NCBI GenBank assembly: GCA_026874595.1
Contig: CM049317.1
Location: 57,903,118-57,967,117 of the forward strand
From: Sipunculus nudus
Lineage: Eukaryota > Annelida > Sipuncula > Golfingiida > Sipunculidae
DNA: 64,000 nucleotides
Direction of reading: 5' to 3'
Below, in pieces: positions 11,076-21,639 of the stretch (position 1 is its first letter; the number at the start of each line of letters is the position of its first letter). The notes below the pieces were generated by a model. The model did no database searches and had not been told where the DNA came from. It saw nothing but the letters and a program-made list of their open reading frames with translations. The translations under genes were made by a program, and so were the position numbers.

Positions 11076-11420
11076 TCAATAAAACACTAAAATATTCAAA
11101 TATAGCGTCCTAACACTTTCACAAAGGCAGCAGTTGCTTACTTTGCATTGGATACACATCTCGATTAGTTGAAACTTTGCTATATTGAGTAAGATATACA
11201 CAAGTTTTTGCGGTCTCCAAAAACCTAGCTGGTATCGCTGCGAGTCGGGAACCCCGGTAAGTGCAACCTTGTTGATTGACAGGGCCCTCTTGCTATGTAC
11301 ACGGGTGGCGGAACTATTCTTCAGAGCGCCGGCACGAAGCCTCATACCTCTCTTTTCTTTTCCCCATGACTTTGCGGGGCACCCCCAAGAAACTGATCAA
11401 TGACCACTCACGCTGATATA
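11076..11420. other. Unrecognised open frames with a strong plus-strand splice donor
   Basis: The plus-strand frame 11185-11403 contains GGAACCCCG|GTAAGTGC, a near-ideal donor with the intron starting at 11257, followed by TTGATTGACAG, an acceptor-like end at about 11281. The minus-strand frame 11076-11345 starts with a true ATG (MRLRAGALKNSSATRVHSK) in GC-rich sequence and then runs into AT-rich DNA. Neither product is recognisable, and both strands cannot be coding, so at most one is real. Confidence 0.2.
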
Positions 11421-11644
11421 TTTACATATTGCCTGCATCCAGTGACGGCAGATAACGCAGAATAACTTATACAGCAATAGCTGTCTCTGTTGACGGTTCC
11501 ATACATTTGTCTAGCGCGGGGTTAGTTTCGTATAAATCACAACTGGGCCCCGCGAGTATTGATTTGGGATTCTATAAAGGAAAGGAATAATTGTTATCTA
11601 CAAATCGCCAGGCATGCATTTTTAATTGAGCAGCTAGGCCTATT

Positions 11645-11860
11645 ATGGTGATAGGTTTTAGCTTTATTCGCCCTGTGCGCTTTGAGGAACAAATTTACTT
11701 TGAACACTTTGACGTTGGTGTACCAATAGACTTTTCCAAGACTGCTGGGGGAGGTACTTTAGTTAGTGTATGTTCCATGTTGCACGGCACAGAACAGTCG
11801 GTCCGATTCATAACTCTCGTCAAACCGACCAAGTGTATGTACAATTATCGGAAAATGTGA
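11645..11860 (+). CDS. Unrecognised 71-codon open frame, possible exon
   Basis: ATG-initiated frame with balanced composition and few AT-biased residues, unlike most frames here: MVIGFSFIRPVRFEEQIYF near the start, SKTAGGGTLVSVCSMLHGTE in the middle, and FITLVKPTKCMYNYRKM at the end. An acceptor-like TTTTTAATTGAGCAG ends at about 11633, 12 bases before the ATG. No signal peptide, membrane span or named domain is visible. It may be an exon, a short peptide gene or a pseudogene piece; length and isolation make chance a serious alternative. Confidence 0.2.
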   Translation: MVIGFSFIRPVRFEEQIYFEHFDVGVPIDFSKTAGGGTLVSVCSMLHGTEQSVRFITLVKPTKCMYNYRKM

Positions 11861-11978
11861 GACTGCTGGGAACGATTATTTCAAAGGCACAATGTTCCGG
11901 CACAAGTATTTAAAACATCTTAGTCTTCCTATAGTTACAGCGCGGCCCGCGTGTAAATAAGAGGGAGGGAATGACCCT

Positions 11979-11991
11979 CCCCCCCCCCCCC
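11979..11991. repeat. Poly-C tract (C13)
   Basis: Homopolymer run preceded by CCCT and followed by an A-run. Confidence 0.9.
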
Positions 11992-12430
11992 GAAAAAAAT
12001 AAAACAAATTAGCTTTCACTGGTTTTACTGGCTGCAATAAAACGCCGGCGTTATCTTATATACTGTTCATGTAGAAAGGATACAAATGCCATTGACAGCA
12101 CAAAATACCGAATCCTCATTTGGTTAGCGTCCTGCTAAAGGTAGTTTCAATATTCATGGTTCATTCCTTCGTGTATTAAACTTTACCTATATCCATCTCA
12201 TGTTAACCATTACAACTTTGCCAGGATATCGATCTCATATGCAAAAAAATAATAAGTATAATATTTATACTATTTATAAAATATATATTTAATATATATA
12301 GCTTTAATACCTTAACTGAAATAGTCGTTTGTGTTCAAAGTTGTCAACACATATATGAACCTATGACGTCATCTCAGCCATTCCCAAACCATCTTTGTTG
12401 CACCTAGAGAATAATTAGCTGTTGATAAAC
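11992..12430. other. Intergenic with one CRE palindrome
   Basis: No gene. A perfect TGACGTCA lies at 12364-12371 (listed below). The rest is AT-rich unique sequence. Confidence 0.5.
12364..12371. promoter_or_regulatory. Perfect CRE palindrome TGACGTCA
   Basis: Second of six exact copies; no adjoining promoter is recognised. Confidence 0.3.
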
Positions 12431-12540
12431 ATTGCACACATGCATTCACATGCACACACATATATACACAGATATGAAATAACACATACATGCATGTCTA
12501 TTTATATATTCATATGATATACATATATTCATACAAAAGA
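12430..12540. repeat. Degenerate CACA/TATA/CATG low-complexity tract
   Basis: Alternating purine-pyrimidine sequence made of ACAC, ATAT and CATGCA words without a fixed period. Confidence 0.6.
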
Positions 12541-12547
12541 TAGCTAA

Positions 12548-12590
12548 AAAGATGATTTTTTTTCAGCTAATTTATAGCTGTATCATCTTT
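12548..12590. other. Imperfect hairpin (inverted repeat)
   Basis: AAAGATGAT (12548-12556) pairs with ATCATCTTT (12582-12590), and CAGCTA (12564-12569) pairs with TAGCTG (12575-12580) around a 5-base loop, with a T-run bulge on the left side. The stem is too short and too bulged for a confident microRNA precursor; function unknown. Confidence 0.5.
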
Positions 12591-12740
12591 AAGGAATGTG
12601 CATGCACATGTATATGTTCACAGAGTTTCGTCGATACCAAAAACTTAGTGTGAATGATACTTATTAGAAAAGTTTTCAGATGTGTTAACCGATGTCCTTA
12701 ATTATTTTTTGGAAATTGTGTTCAATTGTTTCACCTGTTG

Positions 12741-12876
12741 TTATTGAGGTTTTTTTTATTATTATTAATATAATTTAAAAATATAATTAACATAATCATT
12801 ATTGTTATTATTATTATTTATTTATATTATTAATAATATTATTATAATCATAACTATTATTATTATTATTACTTAC
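12741..12876. repeat. Imperfect (ATT)n trinucleotide tract
   Basis: A/T-only sequence dominated by ATT/TTA units, ending in a short (ATT)5 array. Confidence 0.8.
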
Positions 12877-12923
12877 AGCAGACGACCTTTTCGAATACAT
12901 ATGTTTATTATCGAGCTATTAAT

Positions 12924-12928
<5 letters not shown>

Positions 12929-12966
<38 letters not shown>
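12929..12966. repeat. (TA)19 microsatellite
   Basis: Perfect TA array. Confidence 0.95.
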
Positions 12967-12970
<4 letters not shown>

Positions 12971-13768
12971 AGCTATATGGCAAATAAGTAAAATAAATAG
13001 ACAACATCAATAATTTATTAACAGGTTTGCGAGATACAGTTAAATAAAAGTTTATGTTATATAAAGGTATAGTATTAGTATTAGGTTTAGTAGGTAATAA
13101 ATATGATCAAAATCCATGTAAATAAAAATATCGATATAGATACAAAAAGACCTATTGTTATGTCGTAATATAGATGGGTATCAACTGTGTAAGCCGTAGT
13201 GTTATAATACCATTCCTTCCAGAGTGTACATTACATGTGTACATATTTGTGTACAATATAATTAGTGTTTACCCATGCAGGCACGTAAGCGAGCCGCGTT
13301 GGGACTTGCTGCTTTAGAATTGGTGTGTATTGCATCAAGTCCTTTACTGGTTTTCCAAGTGTACGTGGTGCTCTTACATAATGAGAGTGGCTGTTCTGAT
13401 GTTTTGGTTCAGAAGTGTATGTCCCGCTATATCATAAGTAATATATATCTGCGTCCATTCATCGCCCAGTGTGTTATGACTTAACCTCGGCGTGTGTGGT
13501 CCTAACAGGCCCCAGTATGATATGTGGAGTTTCACTTGAGGCCTGTTTATTAAACCATGAGTAATTTGCCAGATACAAGCGGGTTTAAACATGAGAGAGA
13601 AAGTTGTGATGTATATCACTCATCATGTAACAAATGGCATAATGAAAAAGATTAACTGTTAGAAATGTTATAAATTATCCTACAGGAGACATATAACAAT
13701 ACGAAAGGTAAACATTCAGTTAAACGTACATTAAATTATACATGTATTATAAATAAACAGTACAATAA

Positions 13769-13775
<7 letters not shown>
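12967..13775. other. Intergenic with one small hydrophobic open frame
   Basis: The plus-strand ATG frame 13275-13484 (69 codons) begins MQARKRAALGLAALELVC, a basic start followed by a hydrophobic run that resembles a signal or anchor peptide, but the rest is unrecognised. A high-complexity patch at 13490-13580 (TGTTTATTAAACC, FOX-like) follows. No firm gene. Confidence 0.3.

Positions 13776-13816
<41 letters not shown>
13776..13816. repeat. (TA)20 microsatellite
   Basis: Perfect TA array. Confidence 0.95.
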
Positions 13817-13820
<4 letters not shown>

Positions 13821-14292
13821 GTTCATTGCACGAGTCTTATATGAAGCCTATTCAAATTGCAAACTTTGCGGTAGAAATGTTGTTTTCTCTTTTTCTATTT
13901 TATAAAGGTGGAATATTGTATGTGGACAAACCAGTTCATTCGGATTAGTACAGAATAAAACCTTTTAAATAATTGAAATCTTTTAAATATTTTGACTTTA
14001 TTATGCAATTATGTATGTGAACCATGTGTTCAATATATACATGTTTTAGTGTAAAAATAATAAAAAGTTTTTGAACAATTCATATATTTTATGTCAACAA
14101 TTTTATTTAATGATCTCTTCACAGTCTCGTTCTTTTAAGCCAATTAAATTAGCAAGTTTAGTCAATTAACATACATCTTGAAGTTTTTACACCATTTTGA
14201 TTTACTGCATGTATAATATCCCATTATTCCTTATCTGTTGCTTGCCTTAATTCATCAAGCTGATTTATCTTAGGCGATATAGATAAGAAAAG

Positions 14293-14295
<3 letters not shown>
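13817..14295. other. AT-rich intergenic, nothing recognised
   Basis: No open frame, repeat or motif cluster that I can support. Confidence 0.5.

Positions 14296-14355
<60 letters not shown>
14296..14355. repeat. (TA)30 microsatellite
   Basis: Perfect TA array of about 60 bp. Confidence 0.95.
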
Positions 14356-14357
<2 letters not shown>

Positions 14358-14599
14358 ATGCATATGTCTTATATGTATCCATATGCATATACATATAAAA
14401 ACACTGCTTTATATTATTTCATGAATCTTCATACAACAGATGAATAATATTGAATAGATTAATAAATTAATTGTATCGAGTTTTATTATTCAAAATTGTC
14501 CCTCTTTAGATATCATATATAGACCTTTTAGCACCATACGATTCAACCGGGGCAAATAGATGGCAGAGTTTTCAGGAACTGTCATGAGATGGCCCCAGG

Positions 14600-14712
14600 A
14601 ATATTAAGTCGATTTTATAAAGGGTTTAACCTGAGATCAGTTTTAAATTACCCTCGGCGGTATTTTGAAGTCAATTTCATCCTGCCCCTTACGATTTAAG
14701 ATAACCCCCTAA
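14600..14712. mobile_element. Fragment of dispersed repeat family A (GGTTTAACCTGAAATC type)
   Basis: Contains GGGTTTAACCTGAGATCAG, GAAGTCAATTTCA and GATAACCCCCT in the same order as the words seen in the better preserved copies at 28.9, 33.4 and 33.9 kb. Ends are not preserved. Confidence 0.45.
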
Positions 14713-15277
14713 AATGTTGCTTCTATTTTTTATTACTTAATATCGTCAAATCGGTCGTTGGTTTTCTAAAATTAGGCTGAATCTATGCTTGTATATATAA
14801 CTTATGTTTGTATATATAATGAATCGTGCGGTTTAACAAAGTGTACTAGTCCATATTAATATATTTATTAGTAATGTTACTATTTTGTAACTCAGTTTAT
14901 TCTCTAAATAATTATTCTAAATTTATTTTTGTTTCATGCAAAATAATGAATGTAGAATATTAATTTATCATTTAGCGTAGGCTAGAAGGGATTCCAAACA
15001 GTGTGCAGGAAACCTAAACCTCAGAGACCCCCCCCCCCGTTGTGAAACATGAGAAGAAAAAACTTTAGGTATAATCCCCCATTTCAAGTAACCCCTAGGT
15101 ATTCTTAAATCAATTTCAGATAGTAAATTCAGGTTACCCCCCTCGCTAATTTAACCAATTGATAAATTCTCATGATTTAACCTTATGGCATATTATGCAT
15201 ATTAATTAAGGGGAATATACGAGATTTAAAAAGCTGGATCAAACTATGAAGATAAAATTGTCACAGCATGCAAATTA

Positions 15278-15454
15278 TAGTGAAACCTCGCTTGACGACC
15301 ACCTGGGTTTATCAACCACCTCAAAACAACGACTACTTTTTACGGTCCCGATTCTTCTTCGCTCTATATGTAAGGTTTGGCCTAGACGACAACCTCACAA
15401 ATGCGACCACTTCATCGAGGTCCAGATGGTGGTTATAATATCGAGGATTTACTG
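15278..15454. mobile_element. pogo/Tigger-like MITE (family M1, copy 1)
   Basis: The 177-bp element is flanked by TA on both sides (15276-15277 and 15455-15456). The left end (T)AGTGAAACCTCGCTTGACGA and the inverted right end CAGTAAATCCTCGATATTAT match in the CAGTRAAAYCTCG pattern typical of pogo/Tigger inverted repeats. Internal sequence (CTACTTTTTACGGTCCCGAT, then TTCTTCGCTCTATAT) is shared with the copy at 60.5 kb. It is non-autonomous; a full-length pogo-type transposase element elsewhere would have mobilised it. Confidence 0.75.
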
Positions 15455-15653
15455 TATATTGTTGATTTTATTTCTGTTGACTCATACAAAGCGCCAAATA
15501 CATCCAAACAGAAGAAATACAAAATGAGAAACCTAGAAGAAAGGAATAACAAAAATAAAATAAACGATTATTTTAAGGGGTCATCACAAACCATAGGCGG
15601 TTAGCTGAAATCAATTTCAACATTCCAGTGGGTATTTGAAATCAATTTAGATT

Positions 15654-15687
15654 AACCCCCCCCCCCCCACACACACACACACACACA
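15654..15687. repeat. Poly-C / (AC)n compound tract
   Basis: About 15 C followed directly by about nine AC units, inside the family A repeat. Confidence 0.9.
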
Positions 15688-15723
15688 AATCTAAAGCGGG
15701 GTTAATCTGAAACCGCTACACCG

Positions 15724-16319
15724 TCTTCCATCTGTGACACAGCCTTACTATATCGGTCAAGTATAATTTATATATCGATTATGCCGTATTTTTAGTTATT
15801 GTTCATATAATTTAATTTTAATTTTAAATTATATAATCAGGGAAGTGCCTCAACAAAATTAATAAATTTATTGAAGATTTTCCATTGATCTATGGGGTCT
15901 ATTGGTGCTCTTAAAACGTATGAACCAGATTTTGGCATAGCTTCTGATTTGACCGTTAAACCATTCATTTCAAATGGAGCATGATGACTCATCATGCGTA
16001 TCATTGTTTCACTATTAAGTTTAATTTCCCTGGCTGTGTATGCATGCTTTACAGTCATTTATATATGTTGATTTATTGGGATATGTATGCAATGTTTGAG
16101 TTGTATGGTGTTATATATGATAAATCAGGTTATGTCAATAAGCATATATTTTCCTATAAAATATTACATTATCATATGCAAAACATATGTGTACACAAAT
16201 ATTATGATATCATGATGAACAAAATGATGAAGTGAAAGTAAATTTAGATTTATTATATAAATAAAATACCGTATGATAAAATATGATATATTAAAATAGA
16301 ATATAACAAAAATCATAGT
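15724..16319. other. AT-rich intergenic, nothing recognised
   Basis: Short overlapping frames (73 and 84 codons) only; no domain or motif cluster. Confidence 0.5.
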
Positions 16320-16510
16320 GAGTATTATCATATAATATAATATAATGTTATAAAATGTTATTCCGGTGTAACAAAATCAAATATAGTTCCATGTTTTATA
16401 ATATAATATAATATAATATAAGATTTGTTTTCAAAGTCTAATAGGATATATTTAAATATATATTTTATAATGAAATATTATATCATGTTAAATTACACAA
16501 AACAATATAA
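16320..16510. repeat. (TATAA)n pentanucleotide-rich tract
   Basis: Runs of TATAATATAATATAA around 16331-16352 and 16396-16425 in sequence almost wholly A/T. Confidence 0.75.
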
Positions 16511-17051
16511 AACATAACCTAATATGATATATGCAAATATTTCAAATATCTTCTTTAAAAAAAGATTGCCCATAAACACTAAGGATTGTGATTAAAATAT
16601 ATGTTATAATCCTAGTTATCAGATTTATCGGTGTGTTTGATTGAATACCATGTACATGTTTTAGGCCGAGACAGCAAGATGGCGCTGTATGTTAAATGAG
16701 GACGAAGAAAGTCTTATGATTACTGACAGGTTGATATTAAGAAGCCTTTCTTATTTTACCATACACGGGGCTAAGCATATAAAATATCTCATGGCATTGA
16801 GCTATGAGACAGAAACCTACGTGACTGTTAAAATCAATTTCACCTCAAACTTTCATCATAACAAAGCTGGCCTCTATACTTCGCCCTTGACATGCATTTT
16901 CAATTATCATTTCTTAACAATTATCGATCTCATACATTCATCACTCATATAGCTTTGATTTCTAATAGATTGTCCATGGTGTAACAATTTTAATCTTATC
17001 TTAGCAGTTATATAGTTTTAGTTACATATTCTTTGATTTTATTCTTTATTT

Positions 17052-17052
<1 letters not shown>
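16511..17052. other. Intergenic; YY1-like site before a small open frame
   Basis: CAAGATGGCGCTG at 16675-16687 matches the YY1 core AAGATGGCG often found near transcription starts. An 87-codon ATG frame follows (16689-16952, start MLNEDEESLMITDRLIL) that I do not recognise. AT-rich context makes a real gene doubtful. Confidence 0.25.

Positions 17053-17129
<77 letters not shown>
17053..17129. repeat. Double (TA)n array
   Basis: Two TA arrays (about 34 and 37 bp) separated by TTTATG. Confidence 0.95.
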
Positions 17130-17132
<3 letters not shown>

Positions 17133-17547
17133 TTAATATCAGTAATGTATGATTATATCTTAGTTTAACTAAATGTATGCATATATACAGTCTTTAGCGT
17201 TACTTGATTGTTTTGACCTTTACATTTTTTTCCTTTTATAGTATACAGTATATAACATTTTGAATAATGATGTTGAGTTACTCTATTATACTTAAAAGTT
17301 TTTATAGACAATGTACCTTTTATCTGATATACTGTTTTTTTTTCATAATCAATAACACACACATTTCTGTATATCTTATATAGGCATGATAAATATATCA
17401 TATCTTAACTGTATTTAAACTGCAACTTTCCAGTTTAAAATGGATGCAGGTTATATACATAATATAACAAATATATTCAATATCCCCATCATGTATATTG
17501 TATATAGACTTATAGGGGTAGGTTTAGATGATATTCTTTAATAGAAT

Positions 17548-17960
17548 AATAATGTAAACAAAGTATTCCGTAAAGGGCAGCAGCGTTTCTACTATTTAAG
17601 AAATTTGAAGTCGTTTAATATGGATAGTGATCTACTTCGTAAATTATATTCTTCGTTGGTCCAGAGTGTATAATATCTTATGTTTTGTTTGGGGAATCTG
17701 ACCATTAAGAACAAAAAGGGAATTGAACGTTTAAGAAAAGATGCAGAAATGGTCAATGGTGTTTATTTAGAGGATATAAATATTATTTATAAAAATTAAG
17801 TTATGGATATGATGAAAAGAATGGTTAAAGGTAAAAGCTTGCTCACTGATGATATTGTCTGGCTTTTCATATATAAGATCAGGCTGAGGGCTGCAGTCTC
17901 TTAAATGCAGAACAAAACATGTACTCAAACTAATTTGTACTGAAAGCGATTAGGTTGTAT
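17548..17960 (+). mobile_element. Non-LTR retrotransposon (LINE) remnant, C-terminal end of ORF2
   Basis: The plus-strand translation starting near 17551 reads NVNKVFRKGQQRFYYLRNLK, then SFNMDSDLLRKLYSSLVQSV, a stop, YLMFCLGNLTIKNKKGIERL and RKDAEMVNGV. This matches the conserved pattern K-G-Q-Q-R-x-Y-x-L-R-x-L-x-S-F...L...Y-x-S-x-x-x-S-V...G-N-L-x-x-K-(D/N)-K found just after the reverse transcriptase domain in Rex1/CR1/Jockey-type LINEs. After a further stop the frame still yields KGKSLLTDDIVWL and, later, QNKTCTQTNLY, like the R-T-x-R-x-x-x-S end of those proteins. In-frame stops show it is a dead 5'-truncated copy. It is the clearest coding-derived sequence in the window. Family identity was assigned from pattern memory without an alignment. 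Confidence 0.65.
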
Positions 17961-18722
17961 ATATGATGCATAGACACGTCACAATATTATTGCCTAGTTC
18001 TTTTTTAATATCTTATTATAATTCTAGGTCCTTTTTTTTACTCAGCACTGTATCTAAGGATATCACTCGCTATAGGTAAATTCCTGTACTGGTACGGAAT
18101 AAATCTTATATCTTGTATTGTGTACCTTATTTAACTATACTAGTATAAACCAGTAAAATATAGAGCCAGCAACATAGTCAAATATATATCATTTGGAAGA
18201 TCCTAATTAACATCATCCATTAATTGGTTATTAAATGTTTAAATTTACTGATATTTATTTTCTTTAACTAGGTTTTTATTCACACTGGTGTTACGCAATG
18301 TTTAGTATTGCAATAAAAAATGTTGATTCCGAATTTAACTATTGGTGATGTTATATGTTATAACTGGAGGTTTTACCACAAACATTACTTGCAACAGCAG
18401 ATAAATTGGAGAAATCTTTAGAAGTTTCTTTTAACATTGATCATAAAATATCCATGGGATTTGTTATAATTTGAAATGTGAAGTCAAATTCGTAGTTCTT
18501 AAAAAAAAGTCGAAATTGTAAGGCATACTCAAGGCACAATATCATGCATGCCAACACAATGAAAACATACTTTTATCGATTAAAAAAAATGTAAATAGTC
18601 TTCAAGAACATTCAGTACGAAGCATTTTATTTATCGTTCCATATTTTTTTCGTTTTATTCATCTTTTCTCATTATGTATGGTTAACGACCATTGAATGTT
18701 ATCTGATTTAATTACCAGAAAC
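17961..18722. other. AT-rich intergenic, nothing recognised
   Basis: No gene or clear repeat. Part of it may be the degraded 3' UTR of the LINE remnant on its left. Confidence 0.4.
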
Positions 18723-18743
18723 AAACATGTTTCAAACATGTTT
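18723..18743. promoter_or_regulatory. Perfect p53-type response element
   Basis: Two identical half-sites AAACATGTTT (18723-18732 and 18734-18743), each an exact match to RRRCWWGYYY with the favoured CATG core, separated by one base. This is the full p53/p63/p73 consensus with a short spacer. No promoter is recognised next to it, so activity is unproven. Confidence 0.4.
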
Positions 18744-19264
18744 TAAAAACGTTTACAACCCCACAAGAAATATAAGAAATACCTGTTATAATTATGCAAA
18801 CAAGTACAGATCAACGTGTACACGCAGGAGTACTGGAGTTATACATAATTTGGGTCTCGAGTTCTCGGTGCGAATAATACCCAAGTACATGCATGGGTAC
18901 TCCTTTCAAATCTAATATTATATATCGATGCCCCATTAATCTATCTTTACTATGATGCATTATAGGCATCTTGGAATGTTTAGAAAACACGACGCATGCA
19001 TTCATCAAATAATCCGCACCTATCACACATATTAGCTCATCAAGTAAACTATATAATTTTATAAATATAACTCGCTGATCATATTTATATACCTGAATCC
19101 TTATTTATGGCATTTTTCTACCTTATTTTGTTCCAACTCAATGCAAGTGGAGATCGTGATGATGTTTCAGAGCATCACACTTGGCTGCTAAAGAAAGAAT
19201 TACGGAATTTCAAGCCAAGAAATTTGTAATAACATTCAGTATTTAATGAAATTTGTCTAATATG
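18744..19264. other. Intergenic, nothing recognised
   Basis: Overlapping short frames (62 and 71 codons) without domains. Confidence 0.5.
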
Positions 19265-19475
19265 ACCAGATGAGGCCTTAGTGGTGAAACGCTCGGTTTC
19301 TGTGGTTTGTAGTGGCCCGTCAAAGGACGATGGTTTTGTCTGGGTCCTCCGGTTTCCTGTATATATACCCTTACCGACGACCAAGCGGCAACATCCTAGC
19401 CATGAAGAGTGCCTCGTATTAGTTTTTAACTTATTATAACTAGTTGTACAATCAATATAAAATAAATAAAATTTT
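19265..19475 (+). mobile_element. SINE-like repeat with A/T-rich tail
   Basis: Reading rightward: a tRNA-like head (GGCCTTAGTGGTGAAACGCT, A-box-like, then a degenerate B-box in TGTGGTTTGTAGTGGCC), a body containing CTGGGTCCTCCGGTTTCCTG, then a tail CAATCAATATAAAATAAATA. The GGGTNCTCCGGTTTCC word and a CAATCA(AATAA)n tail recall a short repeat common in molluscan genomes; this comparison is from memory. The antisense 121-codon frame (19175-19540) is a by-product. Confidence 0.5.
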
Positions 19476-20750
19476 AAAATAAAACACCACCTGTGAAATA
19501 AGATCCCACGAGTGGTTTTATAGAATAAAACAAGTTTCACCCTTTATATATGTGGCTTTAACATTCGATTCCCAACACATTTTGGCGACTATATGCGTAT
19601 ATGCTTTTTACATAATATTTCACGTGATGATATATATCAGATGTGTTATCAACATCTTGTAGGTTTTGTTTTGTGGTTTTATATAACAGGACGTCCTGGC
19701 CCTTGGAAGTAAAATTATATATATATATGTTGTTATATAAGTCTATCAGTACCGTCTATCAGCAAAATTCAGTTTGTCATTCTAACAGACCTTTTAAAAA
19801 AACATGCGCATTTCGTATAAAGAGCACCTCTTGACATGTGTTCGGGTCCAAAGAGCTGGCATCGTTGTGTTTGTCAAGTGAAATAAAGCACAAACCTGAA
19901 ACTCGGAAGGTGCCTCACCGTTTGAGAGCAAGTAAGTTTATTGTTTTCAATAATTTTGATTATAACAAAACTTTCTTATTTTTATAAAGGACTCAATGTC
20001 TCTATATAGTGTGTTTGAGTGGTCTATTAAAAGGAACTTTGCATTGATAAAATTCATACAATACTAGAGCAAATTGATTTTACAGCTTGCAGTTACATGT
20101 GATAAAAGCACTGGGAGAACAGTATACTATATATGACAACTGTATGCTAGATACGCTTCTAAAGCTTCAACAATAGCCGCTAGGTGGCATTGCAAGTACT
20201 CCATATGTAACTTGTCTTACGAAAATAAATGGTTAATTTAATGAAGGAATTCTAATTTTAGGATTTTTTTCGGTACTTACACCAAATTTATAACATTGAG
20301 AAGACCATGGACATAAACTCAGGACCCTGAGGTCAAATTTTCCTATAGGTGTACAGTTTCAGTATATGATAATATACGCAAGATGGTAAGCATGCAGGAT
20401 TCAAATATACCTGGAGGACATTAATAATTTCATATGTGTGTTATTGATATTCGGTTTTCTTTTCTAAAATATTACAGTATAGAATTCTTCCATCACACTT
20501 AGGACACCTGTCGGCGATGACTGACATTAGGTGTTCGGGTTAGGTTATATCCACAACAAAGAACACATTTTGTTACATCGAATATATGGTTGATCATATA
20601 AACCTACAGAAGTCTGTAACATGAGGTTCCTGCAGTTTCTGGTTAGTGTTTTATTTGCAAAATCTATACAATGGTGGTTCACTTCGCCTGCAGGTTATAT
20701 TACTCGCATGTTGTGGGCATGCATGTTCGTGAAAAGAAGTCTCTTATACG
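19476..20750. other. Intergenic with one CTCF-like motif
   Basis: AT-rich unique sequence, no gene recognised. The CTCF-like site at 20177-20190 is listed separately. Confidence 0.5.
20177..20190 (+). promoter_or_regulatory. CTCF-like motif CCGCTAGGTGGCAT
   Basis: Matches the CCASYAGRKGGCRS core at 12 of 14 positions. CTCF exists in bilaterians; occupancy here is unknown. Confidence 0.35.

Positions 20751-20814
<64 letters not shown>
20751..20814. repeat. (TA)31 microsatellite
   Basis: Perfect TA array of about 62 bp. Confidence 0.95.
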
Positions 20815-20816
<2 letters not shown>

Positions 20817-21460
20817 CATGCGTGCATGTTGCATTTCATAGTCCTTGCCTATCGTTTGTTAATTCATTAGACTCTTTGTTTTAAATTAGACAACTTTTAT
20901 TATAAAAGTATATATTACTCAGAGCCTGTACATGTTATAATTTTTCATGTACATTTATAAACCAGTTCTGTTTGAATTATTGTTTAAATGTACTGATAGG
21001 GATGAAGGTGATATTTAATACAGACTCACTCAATCACTAATCAAAGTATAAGAACGGTTTACTTATACAAGATACCTGCACCAAAAAGTATACTATGCAA
21101 TTTTATCCAGTATTGCTTATATGGACCTTTAATTATAATAATGAAACTGATATTTTCATCGTTACTTTAAATTAAAAGTTTATTATATACGTTCATATAG
21201 TATTCTATACATGGGTTTTGGGATGAATTGAATGTGTTTTGTATGGACGCTGTTTTCTTTAATATGTCTGTTCGACCTTCCATTTATTAGAGCATACCAA
21301 TCCAAACGTCTGTGAAGCGTTTTGCATGAGTGGCGCCCCCTTCAATTTATTCGTATTATACGGGCATTGAAACGGATAAGCAATAACCTCAATAATCAAA
21401 ATATAAAATTTATGGGCAAGCAACATCATTGTTCTTTTGAAACACACGTATTCTGTCACA
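20815..21460. other. AT-rich intergenic, nothing recognised
   Basis: No supportable feature. Confidence 0.5.
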
Positions 21461-21536
21461 CATACACTCTCTCTCTATATATATATGTATAATAAATATA
21501 TATATATACTATATATATATGTGTGTGTGTGTGTTT
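21461..21536. repeat. Compound CT / TA / GT microsatellite
   Basis: CTCTCTCTC, then interrupted TATATA arrays, then GTGTGTGTGTGTG. Confidence 0.9.
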
Positions 21537-21639
21537 ATGGGTGTGAATATATAAAATGGGAAAATTGAACAAATTGATATACATCAGTATCATTTTTATT
21601 ATAAAAAATCATGTCATTAGAAAGACATTCAATGGCATG

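Larger units (their letters stand above)
15000..15723. mobile_element. Dispersed repeat family A copy, interrupted by a MITE
   Basis: The left part (15000-15200) and right part (15570-15723) carry the family A words: CCCC runs, GAAATCAATTT, GATAAATTCTCATGATTTAA and GGGGTTAATCTGAAACCGCTACACCG. The right end resembles, in inverse orientation, the CTGGTGTAAAGGCTTCAGG start of the 33.9-kb copy. A 177-bp pogo-like MITE sits between the two parts, so this looks like one element split by a later insertion. It has no coding capacity. Confidence 0.45.
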
